Below are positions 6,876-17,563 of a stretch of DNA of 64,000 nt, piece after piece. How positions within the stretch are numbered: the stretch's first letter is position 1; each line of letters opens with the position of its first letter. The position numbers and the translations under genes were made by a program. The stretch is from contig NZ_JANKMS010000018.1 of NCBI RefSeq assembly GCF_024649945.1, forward strand, positions 1-64,000, given 5' to 3'. Origin of the DNA: Flavobacterium panacis (lineage in GTDB: Bacteria; Bacteroidota; Bacteroidia; Flavobacteriales; Flavobacteriaceae). The notes under the pieces were generated by a model. It saw only the letters and a program-made list of their open reading frames with translations. It made no database searches and was not told where the DNA came from.

Positions 6876-9167
6876 ATGAACAAAGAGAGTAAAAAAAGAG
6901 AAGCGTTACTGTATCATGCAGAACCGACTCCAGGAAAAATTCAGGTAGTTCCAACAAAAAAATATGCAACCCAGAGAGACTTGTCATTGGCTTATTCGCC
7001 AGGAGTTGCAGAACCATGTTTAGCAATTGCAGAAAACATTGATGACGTTTACAAATATACAGCAAAAGGTAATTTAGTTGCCGTAATCTCAAACGGTACA
7101 GCCGTTTTAGGTCTTGGAGACATTGGTCCAGAAGCAGGAAAACCTGTAATGGAAGGGAAAGGTTTATTGTTTAAAATATTCTCTGATATTGATGTTTTTG
7201 ACATCGAAGTTGATACCAAAAATGTTGAAGAATTTATTCAGACTGTAAAAAATATTGCTCCAACTTTTGGAGGAATCAATCTAGAAGATATTAAAGCTCC
7301 AGAATCTTTTGAAATCGAAAGAAGATTGATCGAAGAATTGGATATTCCAGTAATGCATGACGATCAGCACGGAACAGCAATTATCTCTTCAGCAGCTTTA
7401 ATCAATGCTCTTGAATTAGCAGGAAAAAAAGCAGAAGATATAAAAATGGTAGTTTCAGGTGCAGGATCTGCTGCTATTGCTTGTACCGATTTGTATGTTT
7501 CGTTAGGAGTAAAAGTAGAAAACATCTTAATGTATAATAGTAAAGGACTTTTAACAAAAGACAATCCTTCACTTTCAGAATTACAATTAAAATATGCTGT
7601 TGATGGTGCTAAAATTGAATTAGCAGAAGCAGTAAAAGGAGCTGATGTGTTCATCGGTTTATCTTCAGGAAATATTCTTTCTCCTGAAATGTTACTTTCA
7701 ATGGCAAAAAGCCCGATTGTTTTTGCAATGGCAAATCCAAATCCGGAAATTGATTACAATCTTGCTGTTGAGACCAGAAAAGATGTTATTATGGCGACAG
7801 GACGTTCAGATTTTCCTAATCAGGTAAACAACGTTTTAGGTTTTCCATATATCTTTAGAGGAGCATTAGATGTAAGAGCCAAAAAAATTAATGAAGAAAT
7901 GAAAATGGCTGCTGTTAAAGCTTTGGCCATTTTAGCAAAAGAACCAGTTCCAGAGCAAGTTAACGTTGCTTATGGAGCTACAAAATTAGGTTTCGGACAA
8001 GAATATATTATCCCTAAACCATTTGATCCTAGATTGATTACGGTTGTTGCGCCTGCAGTTGCAAAAGCAGCAATGGAATCTGGCGTTGCCAAAAATCCGA
8101 TTACAGACTGGGCAGCTTATGAAGATGCACTTCGTGAGCGTATGGGGAACGATAATAAAATGGTACGATTGATTACAAACCGTGCTAAATTAGATCCAAA
8201 AAGAATTGTTTTTGCTGAGGCAGATCAATTAAATGTTTTAAAAGCAGCTCAAATTGTTTACGAAGACGGAATTGGATTTCCAATTTTATTAGGAAACAAA
8301 GAACAAATTTTAGAACTAAAAGCAGAATTAGGTTTTGATGCAGATCTTGAAATCATTGATCCTAAAACAGATGAAGAAGCAGAAAGACGTAATAGATTTG
8401 CTAAATCATTCTGGGAAGCTAGAGGACGTAGAGGTGTTTCAAAATTAGACGCAGAAAAATTCATGCGCGAAAGAAACTATTTCGCAGCAATGATGGTGAA
8501 CGAAGGTGAAGCAGATGCAGTAGTTACAGGACATTCCAGAAGTTATCCTTCGGTTGTAAAACCAATGATGCAATTGATTCCAAAAGCACAAAATGCATCG
8601 TTAATTGCTACAGCAAACATGATGCTAACTTCACGTGGACCAATGTTTTTATCAGACACAGCAATAAACATTAACCCATCTGCTCAGGATTTGGTTAATA
8701 TTGCTATTATGACTTCTAAAACAGCTAAAATGTTCGGAATTGAACCAGTTATTGCAATGGTTTCGTTCTCAAACTTTGGTTCTTCGACAAGCGAAAGCGC
8801 TTCAAAAGTAAGAGAAGCAGTGGCTTATTTACATAAAAACCATCCAGAAATGATTGTTGATGGAGAAATTCAGGCAGATTTTGCTTTAAATCAAGAAATG
8901 CTTGAAGAGAAATTCCCATTCTCTAAATTGGCTGGTAAAAAAGTAAATACCTTGATTTTCCCTAATCTGGAGTCTGCAAATATCACTTACAAATTGCTGA
9001 AAGAATTATACAAAGTAAATTCAATTGGGCCAATTATGATGGGTATGGGTAAACCGGTGCATATTTTCCAATTGGGTGCAAGTGTAGAAGAAATGGTGAA
9101 TATGGCTGCCATTGCAGTTATTGACGCGCAGGAAAAAGAAAGTAAAAAGAATAAAATAACACAATAA
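6876..9167 (+). CDS. maeB: NADP-dependent malic enzyme with phosphotransacetylase-like domain
   Basis: This 763-residue protein is a two-domain enzyme of the MaeB type. Residues about 1-430 are the malic enzyme part, with YSPGVAEPC near the N-terminus, the metal-binding MHDDQHGTA segment and a Rossmann motif (VVSGAGSAAIA). It oxidatively decarboxylates malate to pyruvate. Residues about 435-763 resemble phosphate acetyltransferase (VVTGHSRSYPSVVKPMMQLI, NPSAQDLVNIA). In MaeB this domain is generally not an active transacetylase but a regulatory module sensing acetyl-CoA. The length is normal for the family, so the fusion is genuine and not an assembly artefact. It is transcribed alone from its own -7 box and supplies pyruvate and NADPH in the cytoplasm. 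Confidence 0.95.
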   Translation: MNKESKKREALLYHAEPTPGKIQVVPTKKYATQRDLSLAYSPGVAEPCLAIAENIDDVYKYTAKGNLVAVISNGTAVLGLGDIGPEAGKPVMEGKGLLFKIFSDIDVFDIEVDTKNVEEFIQTVKNIAPTFGGINLEDIKAPESFEIERRLIEELDIPVMHDDQHGTAIISSAALINALELAGKKAEDIKMVVSGAGSAAIACTDLYVSLGVKVENILMYNSKGLLTKDNPSLSELQLKYAVDGAKIELAEAVKGADVFIGLSSGNILSPEMLLSMAKSPIVFAMANPNPEIDYNLAVETRKDVIMATGRSDFPNQVNNVLGFPYIFRGALDVRAKKINEEMKMAAVKALAILAKEPVPEQVNVAYGATKLGFGQEYIIPKPFDPRLITVVAPAVAKAAMESGVAKNPITDWAAYEDALRERMGNDNKMVRLITNRAKLDPKRIVFAEADQLNVLKAAQIVYEDGIGFPILLGNKEQILELKAELGFDADLEIIDPKTDEEAERRNRFAKSFWEARGRRGVSKLDAEKFMRERNYFAAMMVNEGEADAVVTGHSRSYPSVVKPMMQLIPKAQNASLIATANMMLTSRGPMFLSDTAININPSAQDLVNIAIMTSKTAKMFGIEPVIAMVSFSNFGSSTSESASKVREAVAYLHKNHPEMIVDGEIQADFALNQEMLEEKFPFSKLAGKKVNTLIFPNLESANITYKLLKELYKVNSIGPIMMGMGKPVHIFQLGASVEEMVNMAAIAVIDAQEKESKKNKITQ

Positions 9168-9190
9168 CGTTCTAACAAGGATTGAATAAA

Positions 9191-9225
9191 TTTGTCGTAG
9201 TTTTATGGCAATTTTGTTATATTTG
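9191..9225 (+). promoter_or_regulatory. Full Bacteroidota-type promoter for ruvA-sprA
   Basis: A TTTG -33 element (9191-9194) and a TATATTTG -7 element (9218-9225) are separated by 23 bases, within the range known for Flavobacterium. Transcription should begin near 9231. This places the ruvA start at the ATG at 9244 rather than at the more upstream ATG at 9205. Confidence 0.75.
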
Positions 9226-9243
9226 ATACTAATAATTATATTT

Positions 9244-9825
9244 ATGATAGCACATTTGCAGGGAAGATTAGTAGAAAAAAATCCTACAGAAGTTGTGATA
9301 GATTGTGGGGGGGTTGGTTATCAGGTAAATATATCGCTGCATACCTTCTCCTTAATTCCAAATTCTGAAAATATAAAATTGTATACGCATCTTCAAATCA
9401 AAGAAGATGCGCATACTTTATATGGTTTTGTTGAAAAATCGGAGCGTGAAATTTTTAGGATGCTAATTTCTGTTTCCGGAATCGGAGCTGGTATTGCCAG
9501 AACGATGCTTTCGTCAATAGAACCTAAACAAATAATAAATGCTATTGCATCAGGAGATGTTGGTGTAATACAATCTATAAAAGGGATTGGAAACAAAACA
9601 GCACAAAGGGTTATACTTGATTTAAAGGATAAAGTTGTTAAATTGTACGATTTGGACGAAGTTTTTGCAGTTCAAAACAATAGAAACAAAGATGAAGCGT
9701 TATCTGCTCTAGAAGTTCTAGGTTTTGTTAGAAAAGCTTCTGAAAAAGTGGTAGAAAGAATCGTTAAAGAAGATCCTGAAGCTACTGTAGAAACAATTAT
9801 CAAAAAAGCTTTAAAAAGCTTATAA
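9244..9825 (+). CDS. ruvA: Holliday junction branch migration protein RuvA
   Basis: The start at 9244 gives 193 residues beginning MIAHLQGRLVEKNP, the usual RuvA opening. The longer frame from 9205 adds a hydrophobic stretch that overlaps the promoter. RuvA binds four-way DNA junctions as a tetramer and loads the RuvB helicase in recombination and repair. Visible features are the N-terminal OB fold (VDIDCGGVGYQVN-like segment), two helix-hairpin-helix motifs (SVSGIGAGIARTML and SIKGIGNKTAQRVI) and the small C-terminal three-helix domain that contacts RuvB (DEALSALEVLGF). The stop is 24 bases before sprA, so the two are probably co-transcribed, a neighbourhood also known in F. johnsoniae. Confidence 0.95.
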   Translation: MIAHLQGRLVEKNPTEVVIDCGGVGYQVNISLHTFSLIPNSENIKLYTHLQIKEDAHTLYGFVEKSEREIFRMLISVSGIGAGIARTMLSSIEPKQIINAIASGDVGVIQSIKGIGNKTAQRVILDLKDKVVKLYDLDEVFAVQNNRNKDEALSALEVLGFVRKASEKVVERIVKEDPEATVETIIKKALKSL

Positions 9826-9849
9826 ATTCATTTTATATAAAAGAATTCT

Positions 9850-12800
9850 ATGCGTAAAATTTGTATTTTGTTGCTGGTCTTACTCTGCGGTAATGTTTTG
9901 CGTGCGCAGGTAACCCCGGCAACTCAAGATACAACTAAAACTCAGTTTTCAGTTGGTAAAATTGAGATTGCAGACCCTCCAAGTGTATTGTCGGCTTATA
10001 AATATGATCCTATTACAGATCGTTATATCTACACCAATTCGGTTGATGGCTTTTCAATTAATTATCCTTTAATTTTAACTCCAAAAGAATACGAAGATCT
10101 ACTTCTAAAAGAATCCAGAAGGAATTATTTTAGAAAAAAAATGGATGCCATTGATGGCAAAAAAAATGGAGCTGAAGCAGCCAAAAAAGATCTACTTCCA
10201 AGATATTACATTAATTCAAGTTTATTCGAAAGCATTTTTGGTAGTAATACTATTGATGTAAAACCCACAGGGTCAGTAGAAATGGATTTAGGTTTGCGTT
10301 ATACCAAGCAAGATAACCCTTCATTCTCACCAAGAAACAGATCGAGTCTGACTTTTGATTTTGATCAAAGAATCAGTATGAGTTTAATGGGGAAAATTGG
10401 AACTCGTCTGGAGGTTAATGCTAACTACGATACACAGTCTACATTTGCATTTCAGAATTTATTTAAACTGGCTTATACACCTTCTGAAGATGATATTGTT
10501 CAGAAAGTAGAAGTCGGGAATGTCAGTATGCCTTTAAACAGTACATTGATTAGAGGTGCACAAAGTTTATTTGGGGTAAAGGCACAATTGCAATTTGGTA
10601 AGACTACAGTTACTGGAGTATTCTCAGAACAAAAGTCTCAAACCAAAAGTATAGTCGCAGAAGGTGGAGGGACGGTTCAGAACTTCGATTTGTTTGCGTT
10701 AGATTACGATAATGATCGACATTTCTTCCTTTCACAATACTTTAGAAATAAATACGATAACTCTTTAAGAAATTATCCTCTTATTGACAGCCGTGTTCAG
10801 GTTACAAGATTAGAAGTATGGGTAACCAACAAACAAAATAGAGTAACTACCACCAGTAATAATTTAAGAAACATTATTGCACTTCAGGATTTAGGTGAAG
10901 GTCAGGTTAATGGAGTACCAGACAATGAAGTTGTCGTAATTACCAATTCTGCAGGATTTTTTAATCAGCCTGTAGATTCTCCTACAGATAATATAAATAA
11001 CAAGTACGATCCTGCTGCTATAGGAAGAGGAGGTTATTTAAATTCTAACATTAGAGAAATTGCTACAGCAGGTTCTGGATTCAACAACGCGAATGTAAGT
11101 GAAGGTACAGATTATTCTATTTTAGAAAATGCCAGAAAATTAACTACAAACGAATATACTTTTAATTCTCAGTTAGGTTACATCTCTTTACAGCAACGTT
11201 TGGCAAATGACGAAATTTTAGCCGTTGCATTTGAATATACCGTTGGAGGTAAAGTGTATCAGGTTGGAGAATTTGGTAGTGATGGGGTAGATGCAACTGT
11301 TGTTACAGGAAATAGTAATAATTCTAATCAGGCTGTAATTACACAAAGTTTGGTTTTGAAAATGCTGAAAAGTAGTTTGACCAATGTGAAAAATCCAGTT
11401 TGGAATTTGATGATGAAAAACGTGTATCAAATTCCACAAGCTTATCAAATCAAACAAGAAGACTTTAGACTTAACATTCTTTATACAGATCCATCACCAA
11501 TCAATTATATAACACCAGTAACAGGAACTACTTTTCCAGCTAATCCAGCACCAGAAGATAGAGTAGAGAAAACACCATTATTGAATGTTTTCAATCTAGA
11601 TCGTTTGAATTATAATAATGATCCGCAGACTGGTGGAGACGGTTTCTTTGATTATGTTCCAGGAGTGACGGTTGATGTGCAAAATGCTCGAATTATTTTT
11701 ACCACAAAAGAACCTTTTGGAGAGCTTCTGTTTAGAAAATTAGATAGTGGTACAGGAGCGACTTATAATGATCCAAACACTTATAACGACAACCAACGAA
11801 AGTATGTATTCCGAAATATGTATCGAAATACACAGGCTGGTGCATTACAGGATAGTGATAAAAATAAATTCTTATTAAGAGGTAAATATAAATCTTCTGG
11901 AAGTAATGGTATCCCAATTGGGGCATTCAATGTGCCTCAAGGTTCTGTTGTAGTAAGCGCGGCAGGAAGAAGATTGGTGGAAGGAATTGATTATAGCGTA
12001 GATTATCAATTAGGAAGAGTACAAATTTTAGATCCTTCACTTCAAGCTTCTAATACACCAATTGAAGTTTCTTTAGAAAATAATTCCATTTTCGGACAGC
12101 AGACCAGAAGGTTTATGGGATTCAATATCGAACATAAAATTTCTGAAAAATTTGTTGTTGGAGGAACTTTCCTAAAGATGACAGAACGACCTTTTACTCA
12201 GAAATCAAGTTATGGGCAAGAGTCTGTAAATAATACCATTTATGGTTTTAATGGAAATTATTCAACTGAAGTTCCGTTTTTAACCAGACTAGCAAATAAA
12301 TTGCCTAATGTTGATACAGATGTTCCCTCAAATCTTTCGATTCGTGGAGAAGTTGCGTTTTTAAAACCAGATGCACCAAAAGCAAGTGATTTTGAAGGAG
12401 AAGCAACTATTTACATCGATGACTTTGAAGGTTCTCAGACTACAATCGATATGAGATCGGCTTATGCATGGAGTTTGGCTTCAACTCCTTACATTGGATC
12501 TTTAAACGATAATACATTTAATGCTGCTTCGAATACATTAGAATATGGTTATAAACGTGCAAAATTAGCATGGTATACAATCGATCCTGTTTTTTATGCT
12601 TCTAAACCTTCTGGAATTTCGAATGAAGATTTATCTCTAAATTCAACAAGAAGAGTTTACAGTAGAGAACTTTATCCAAATACAGATATTGCACAAGGAC
12701 AGCTTCAGGTTATTAATACACTCGATTTAACATATTATCCATCAGATAGAGGACCTTATAATAACAATCCTAATTTTGGAACAAGTAATCCGTCAACCAA

Positions 12801-15800
12801 TTTTGGAGGAATTATGCGTGCTCTAAATTCAACCAATTTTGAGCAGGGCAATGTCGAGTATATTCAGTTCTGGGTACTTGATCCTTATGTTGGAACGGGG
12901 CAATCACAACCTGGAAATAGCGGAAAAATTTATTTCAATTTAGGTGAGGTTTCGGAAGACGTTCTTAAAGACGGAAGAAAACAATATGAAAACGGATTAG
13001 GGCCAGATCAGGTTATGGTAAATCCGCAACCAATTTGGGGAGATGTTCCGGCGTCTCAATCATTAATCTATGCGTTTGATACCAATGCTGACAACCGTAG
13101 AAATCAAGACGTAGGTTTAGATGGTTTGCCAGATGCCAAAGAGGGAGCTGTTTATACGAATTATGCAGGCGAAGAAGATCCGGCAGCAGATAACTATAAG
13201 TATTATTTGAATACAACCGGAGGAGTCTTAGATCGTTACAAAAGATACAATGGAACTGAAAACAATTCGGCTGTAAGTGTAGATGATCCAAATCGTGGTT
13301 CTACAACACTTCCAGATGTGGAAGATATCAACCGTGATAATACAATGAGTACAATCAATGCCTATTATGAATATAGTGTTGACTTGAAGCCAGGAATGCA
13401 GGTTGGTGACAATTATATTACAGATATTAGAGAAGTAACTAATGTGGAGCTACCAAATGGTGGTACAACAAACGCAAGATGGATTCAGTTTAAAATTCCG
13501 GTTTCTCAACCACAGAATACAATTGGAAATATCACAGATTTTAGATCAATTCGTTTCATGCGTATGTTCATGACTGGATTTAATGATCAAATGACGGTTC
13601 GTTTTGGAGCATTAGATTTAGTGAGAGGAGAATGGAGAAGATATACAGGTACACTTGATGCAAATGATACAAATCCAGAAAATGACGGAACTGAATTTGA
13701 TGTTGCAGCAGTTAATATTCAAGAAAACGGTACAAAATGTCCTGTAAATTATGTTATTCCTCCAGGAGTTCAAAGAGAGCAATTGTATAATAATAACACT
13801 ATTATTAATCAAAACGAACAATCTCTAGCAGTAAGAGTGGGCGGAACAGGATTAGAATATCAGGATTCTAGAGCAGTTTTCAAAAATGTTAGTGTGGATA
13901 TGCGTCAGTACAAAAAATTAAAAATGTTCCTGCATGCAGAATCTCTTCCAAATGAAACAGAACTTTTAGATGATGAAATGATTGGTTTTATTCGTTTTGG
14001 TAATGACTTTACACAGAACTTTTACCAAATTGAAATTCCGTTAAAAGTAACCAGAACAGGAGGATCATGTACAATTAGTCCGGATCAGGTTTGGTTGGAT
14101 GAAAACAATATTGATTTGACGCTTTCTCTATTGACCAGAATGAAAATTTTGGCCATGAAGATTGATCCTAACGATGCAAGAAGAGATATAAATGGTATTT
14201 ATTATCCAGATAGAGATCCAAGTGTTGAGGGCGGGGATCAGGACAGTAAATTAACTTTAGGTATAAAAGGTAATCCAAATTTTGGTTTGGTTCGAAATTT
14301 AATGGTCGGAGTTAAAAGCCAGGCAGATCATAAAGATATTAAAGGAGAAGTTTGGTTTAACGAACTTCGTATGTCTGATCTGGAGAACAAAGGTGGTATG
14401 GCGGCGTTATTAAATATTGATACCAATATGGCCGATTTAATGACATTATCAGCATCTGGTAAAAAGAGTACAATTGGTTTTGGTTCTATTGAGCAAGGTG
14501 CAAATGAAAGAGATCGTGAAGATATTCAGCAGTATAATATTGTGACCAATTTGAATTTAGGTAAACTGTTACCTAAAAAATGGGGTATTAATCTTCCATT
14601 CAATTATGCAATTGGAGAAGAAGTTATTACTCCAGAATACGATCCTTTTAATCAGGATATCAAACTGAAACAATTAATTGCTGAAACTACAGATCCTGCA
14701 GAAAAAGATAATCTTAGAACTCGTGCGGTAGATTATACCAAGCGTAAAAGTATTAACTTTATTGGAGTAAGAAAAGATAGAGCACCAGAACAAAAACCTC
14801 ATGTTTATGATGTGGAGAACTTTACATTTTCTCAATCTTACAATCAGGTAGAAAGACACGATTATGAAGTAGAAAACTATGAGGACGAACAGTCTAATAC
14901 TGCAATAAATTATGCTTATAATTTTCAGCCAAAAGAGGTTGTTCCGTTTAAGAAGAATAAATTCATGAAAACGAGTGAATATTGGAAGTTGTTGAGCGAT
15001 TTTAATATCAATTATCTTCCATCAAATGTTTCATTCAATACAAATATTATTAGACAAAGTAATCGTCAGCAATTTAGAGAGGTTGAATTAGATGCAGGAA
15101 GTATTGGGATTGATCCGTTGTATAGAAGAAATTTTGCCTTTAACTATCAATATGGTTTCGGATTTAATTTGACAAAATCATTAAAATTAAATTACAATGC
15201 TGCTTCTAATAATATTGTTAGAAACTTCCTAAATGACGATAATACTCCAAAGCAAGATTTTAATATCTGGGAAGATTATTTTGATATTGGTACACCAAAT
15301 CAGCATTTACAGCAGTTTATTTTGAATTATGAAATTCCAATTAACAAAATTCCAATTTTCAATTTTGTAAAAGCAAATTATTCGTATACTGCAGATTATA
15401 ATTGGCAACGACCTTCAACGGCAATGTCTCATTTAGAAGAAAATGGTACTACATGGAATCTTGGAAATACTATTCAAAACGCCAATTCGAATACTTTTTC
15501 TACAACATTAAATATGAATTTGCTGTATAAATATTTAGGATTAACTCCGGGAGCAAAACCAGCAAAAACCAAGGCGGTAGCGGCTCCAAAACCAGGAGAG
15601 AAAATTGTGAATACAGCAAAACCAGCTACAAGTAGCAGTCCTTTTTATGATGGTTTAATAGGGGTGTTGACTAGTGTAAAAAATATTCAGATCAATTACA
15701 CAAAAAACAACGGAACCGTTTTACCAGGTTTTATACCAGGTGTTGGATTCTTCGGTACGTCTAAACCATCTCTAGGATTTATTTTTGGAAGTCAGGATGA

Positions 15801-17097
15801 TATACGTTATGAAGCTGCAAAAAATGGATGGCTAACCGATTATCAGAATTTTAATCAAAGCTTCACGCAGGTTAGTAATAAGGTTTTAAAGGTTACAGCA
15901 AACGTAGATTTATTTCCTGATCTAAAAATAGATTTAGCAATGGATCGTTCTTATTCTGAAAATTCATCTGAACAATATAGTGTTGTTGAAAATGCTAGAA
16001 CGGGGGTGTTGGATTATACACCTTTGTCTCCATATAGTTACGGAATGTTTTCTATTTCAACGGTAATGATAAAAACAGCTTTTTCAACAAGTAATGAAAC
16101 GCAGTCGGCAGCTTTTGATGATTTTAGAAGTAACCGTTTGGTAATTGCAAATCGATTGGCTGAAGAACGATATGGACAGGGAATGCCAATTCCTAGATAT
16201 GATGCTTCTGCTCTTCCTGCCGAAGATCCAACTGTACCGATAGAGAATATTGCAAATCCGAATAATAGTGAGAGAAAACTAATTCAGTCAAATGATGGTT
16301 ATCCGATAGGGTATTCTAAAAGTAATCAGGCCGTTTTGCTTCCGGCATTCTTAGCAGCGTATACTGGAAAAGATGCTTCGAACGCTTCAACAGGAATTTT
16401 TAGAAGTTTCCCTATTCCAAACTGGACAATAAAGTATAATGGTTTAATGCGTTATAAATATTTTAAAGATCACTTTAAGCGTTTTTCTTTACAACATAAT
16501 TATAGAGCATCTTACACTATTAGTCAGTTTAGGTCTAACTTTGATTATCTTGAAAATCCAAGTGGACAGGATGTAAATACCAATTTCTTTAATAAAACGA
16601 TTATGTCCAATGTCAATTTGGTAGAGCAGTTTAGTCCGCTTATCCGTGTTGACTTTGAGTTGAAGAATTCTTTCCGTCTTTTGACAGAGGTTAAAAAAGA
16701 CCGCGCTTTATCTATGAGTTTTGATAATAACTTATTGACGGAAGTAAAAGGAGTGGAGTATGTAGTAGGATTGGGATATCGTTTTAAAGATGTTATTTTC
16801 TCATCAAGACTGGCAGACAATCCGACCGGAATTATTAAAAGTGATATTAACTTAAAAGCCGATTTTTCATTTAGAAATAATGAAACATTAGTTCGTTATT
16901 TAGATTACGATAATAATCAGCTTGCGGCAGGACAGAATATATGGACATTAAAGTTAACAGCTGATTACGCTTTCAGCAAAAACTTAACAGCAATATTCTA
17001 TTATGATCATTCGTTTTCGAAAGCTGTTATTTCAACAGCATTTCCTTTGACGAATATTAGATCAGGTTTCACACTTCGTTATAATTTTGGAAATTAA
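9850..17097 (+). CDS. sprA: T9SS outer-membrane translocon SprA (Sov)
   Basis: This 2415-residue outer-membrane protein matches the size of SprA/Sov, the protein-conducting channel of the type IX secretion system. It forms a very large single-chain beta-barrel through which adhesins, RemA and other C-terminal-domain cargo cross the outer membrane. The signal peptide is about residues 1-20 (MRKICILLLVLLCGNVLRAQ). The rest is rich in alternating aromatic and polar strands typical of barrels, with family segments such as YIDDFEGSQTTIDMRS, and ends in the strand GFTLRYNFGN. The frame is unbroken over 7.2 kb. Loss of SprA in F. johnsoniae blocks secretion and gliding. It follows ruvA and precedes gcvH, as in known Flavobacterium genomes. 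Confidence 0.96.
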   Translation: MRKICILLLVLLCGNVLRAQVTPATQDTTKTQFSVGKIEIADPPSVLSAYKYDPITDRYIYTNSVDGFSINYPLILTPKEYEDLLLKESRRNYFRKKMDAIDGKKNGAEAAKKDLLPRYYINSSLFESIFGSNTIDVKPTGSVEMDLGLRYTKQDNPSFSPRNRSSLTFDFDQRISMSLMGKIGTRLEVNANYDTQSTFAFQNLFKLAYTPSEDDIVQKVEVGNVSMPLNSTLIRGAQSLFGVKAQLQFGKTTVTGVFSEQKSQTKSIVAEGGGTVQNFDLFALDYDNDRHFFLSQYFRNKYDNSLRNYPLIDSRVQVTRLEVWVTNKQNRVTTTSNNLRNIIALQDLGEGQVNGVPDNEVVVITNSAGFFNQPVDSPTDNINNKYDPAAIGRGGYLNSNIREIATAGSGFNNANVSEGTDYSILENARKLTTNEYTFNSQLGYISLQQRLANDEILAVAFEYTVGGKVYQVGEFGSDGVDATVVTGNSNNSNQAVITQSLVLKMLKSSLTNVKNPVWNLMMKNVYQIPQAYQIKQEDFRLNILYTDPSPINYITPVTGTTFPANPAPEDRVEKTPLLNVFNLDRLNYNNDPQTGGDGFFDYVPGVTVDVQNARIIFTTKEPFGELLFRKLDSGTGATYNDPNTYNDNQRKYVFRNMYRNTQAGALQDSDKNKFLLRGKYKSSGSNGIPIGAFNVPQGSVVVSAAGRRLVEGIDYSVDYQLGRVQILDPSLQASNTPIEVSLENNSIFGQQTRRFMGFNIEHKISEKFVVGGTFLKMTERPFTQKSSYGQESVNNTIYGFNGNYSTEVPFLTRLANKLPNVDTDVPSNLSIRGEVAFLKPDAPKASDFEGEATIYIDDFEGSQTTIDMRSAYAWSLASTPYIGSLNDNTFNAASNTLEYGYKRAKLAWYTIDPVFYASKPSGISNEDLSLNSTRRVYSRELYPNTDIAQGQLQVINTLDLTYYPSDRGPYNNNPNFGTSNPSTNFGGIMRALNSTNFEQGNVEYIQFWVLDPYVGTGQSQPGNSGKIYFNLGEVSEDVLKDGRKQYENGLGPDQVMVNPQPIWGDVPASQSLIYAFDTNADNRRNQDVGLDGLPDAKEGAVYTNYAGEEDPAADNYKYYLNTTGGVLDRYKRYNGTENNSAVSVDDPNRGSTTLPDVEDINRDNTMSTINAYYEYSVDLKPGMQVGDNYITDIREVTNVELPNGGTTNARWIQFKIPVSQPQNTIGNITDFRSIRFMRMFMTGFNDQMTVRFGALDLVRGEWRRYTGTLDANDTNPENDGTEFDVAAVNIQENGTKCPVNYVIPPGVQREQLYNNNTIINQNEQSLAVRVGGTGLEYQDSRAVFKNVSVDMRQYKKLKMFLHAESLPNETELLDDEMIGFIRFGNDFTQNFYQIEIPLKVTRTGGSCTISPDQVWLDENNIDLTLSLLTRMKILAMKIDPNDARRDINGIYYPDRDPSVEGGDQDSKLTLGIKGNPNFGLVRNLMVGVKSQADHKDIKGEVWFNELRMSDLENKGGMAALLNIDTNMADLMTLSASGKKSTIGFGSIEQGANERDREDIQQYNIVTNLNLGKLLPKKWGINLPFNYAIGEEVITPEYDPFNQDIKLKQLIAETTDPAEKDNLRTRAVDYTKRKSINFIGVRKDRAPEQKPHVYDVENFTFSQSYNQVERHDYEVENYEDEQSNTAINYAYNFQPKEVVPFKKNKFMKTSEYWKLLSDFNINYLPSNVSFNTNIIRQSNRQQFREVELDAGSIGIDPLYRRNFAFNYQYGFGFNLTKSLKLNYNAASNNIVRNFLNDDNTPKQDFNIWEDYFDIGTPNQHLQQFILNYEIPINKIPIFNFVKANYSYTADYNWQRPSTAMSHLEENGTTWNLGNTIQNANSNTFSTTLNMNLLYKYLGLTPGAKPAKTKAVAAPKPGEKIVNTAKPATSSSPFYDGLIGVLTSVKNIQINYTKNNGTVLPGFIPGVGFFGTSKPSLGFIFGSQDDIRYEAAKNGWLTDYQNFNQSFTQVSNKVLKVTANVDLFPDLKIDLAMDRSYSENSSEQYSVVENARTGVLDYTPLSPYSYGMFSISTVMIKTAFSTSNETQSAAFDDFRSNRLVIANRLAEERYGQGMPIPRYDASALPAEDPTVPIENIANPNNSERKLIQSNDGYPIGYSKSNQAVLLPAFLAAYTGKDASNASTGIFRSFPIPNWTIKYNGLMRYKYFKDHFKRFSLQHNYRASYTISQFRSNFDYLENPSGQDVNTNFFNKTIMSNVNLVEQFSPLIRVDFELKNSFRLLTEVKKDRALSMSFDNNLLTEVKGVEYVVGLGYRFKDVIFSSRLADNPTGIIKSDINLKADFSFRNNETLVRYLDYDNNQLAAGQNIWTLKLTADYAFSKNLTAIFYYDHSFSKAVISTAFPLTNIRSGFTLRYNFGN

Positions 17098-17133
17098 TTT
17101 TTAGTTTCTAAACTAGATTTCTTAGAAGATTAT

Positions 17134-17141
17134 TACATTTG
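17134..17141 (+). promoter_or_regulatory. -7 promoter box (TACATTTG) for gcvH
   Basis: An exact TAnnTTTG match lies 41 bases before the gcvH ATG. It separates gcvH and the VanZ-like gene from the long ruvA-sprA transcript. No clear -33 TTG is seen. Confidence 0.6.
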
Positions 17142-17182
17142 TGACTTAAATTTTAAATTATCAATTTTTCAAACATACTATT

Positions 17183-17563
17183 ATGAGCATACCAGCAAAT
17201 TTAAAGTACACAAAAGATCACGAATGGGTTAGCATCGAAGGAGATGTTGCGACTGTAGGAATTACTCATTTTGCACAAAAAGAGTTAGGAGATATCGTGT
17301 ATGTTGAGGTAGAAACTTTAGATCAAACACTTTCAAAAGATGAGGTTTTTGGAACTGTTGAGGCTGTAAAAACAGTTTCAGATTTATTCTTACCATTAAC
17401 AGGTGAAATCATTGCTTTTAATGAAGATTTAGAAAGTGCTCCTGAAACTGTAAACTCAGATCCTTACGGAGCGGGATGGATGATTAAAATTAAAATCGCT
17501 GATGCTTCAGAAATTGATTCTTTATTATCTGACGAAGCTTATAAAGATTTAATCGGTGCCTAA
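17183..17563 (+). CDS. gcvH: Glycine cleavage system H protein
   Basis: This 126-residue lipoyl carrier of the glycine cleavage system shuttles the aminomethyl group from the P protein to the T protein and passes electrons to the L protein in the cytoplasm. The lipoylated lysine is K63 in the motif FGTVEAVKTVSDLF. The N-terminal KYTKDHEWV segment and the C-terminal NSDPYGAGWMIKIK segment are typical. The length is normal. The genes for P, T and L proteins are not in this window. The gene has its own -7 box after sprA and overlaps the next frame by 8 bases. Confidence 0.97.
   Translation: MSIPANLKYTKDHEWVSIEGDVATVGITHFAQKELGDIVYVEVETLDQTLSKDEVFGTVEAVKTVSDLFLPLTGEIIAFNEDLESAPETVNSDPYGAGWMIKIKIADASEIDSLLSDEAYKDLIGA

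Noticed and set aside
6876..9167. Malic enzyme fused to phosphotransacetylase by a sequencing error
   Set aside because: The two-domain layout and the length of about 760 residues are normal for MaeB.
11218..13821. Minus-strand open frames inside sprA
   Set aside because: Low-complexity translations without start context. sprA is continuous and matches a known family along its full length.
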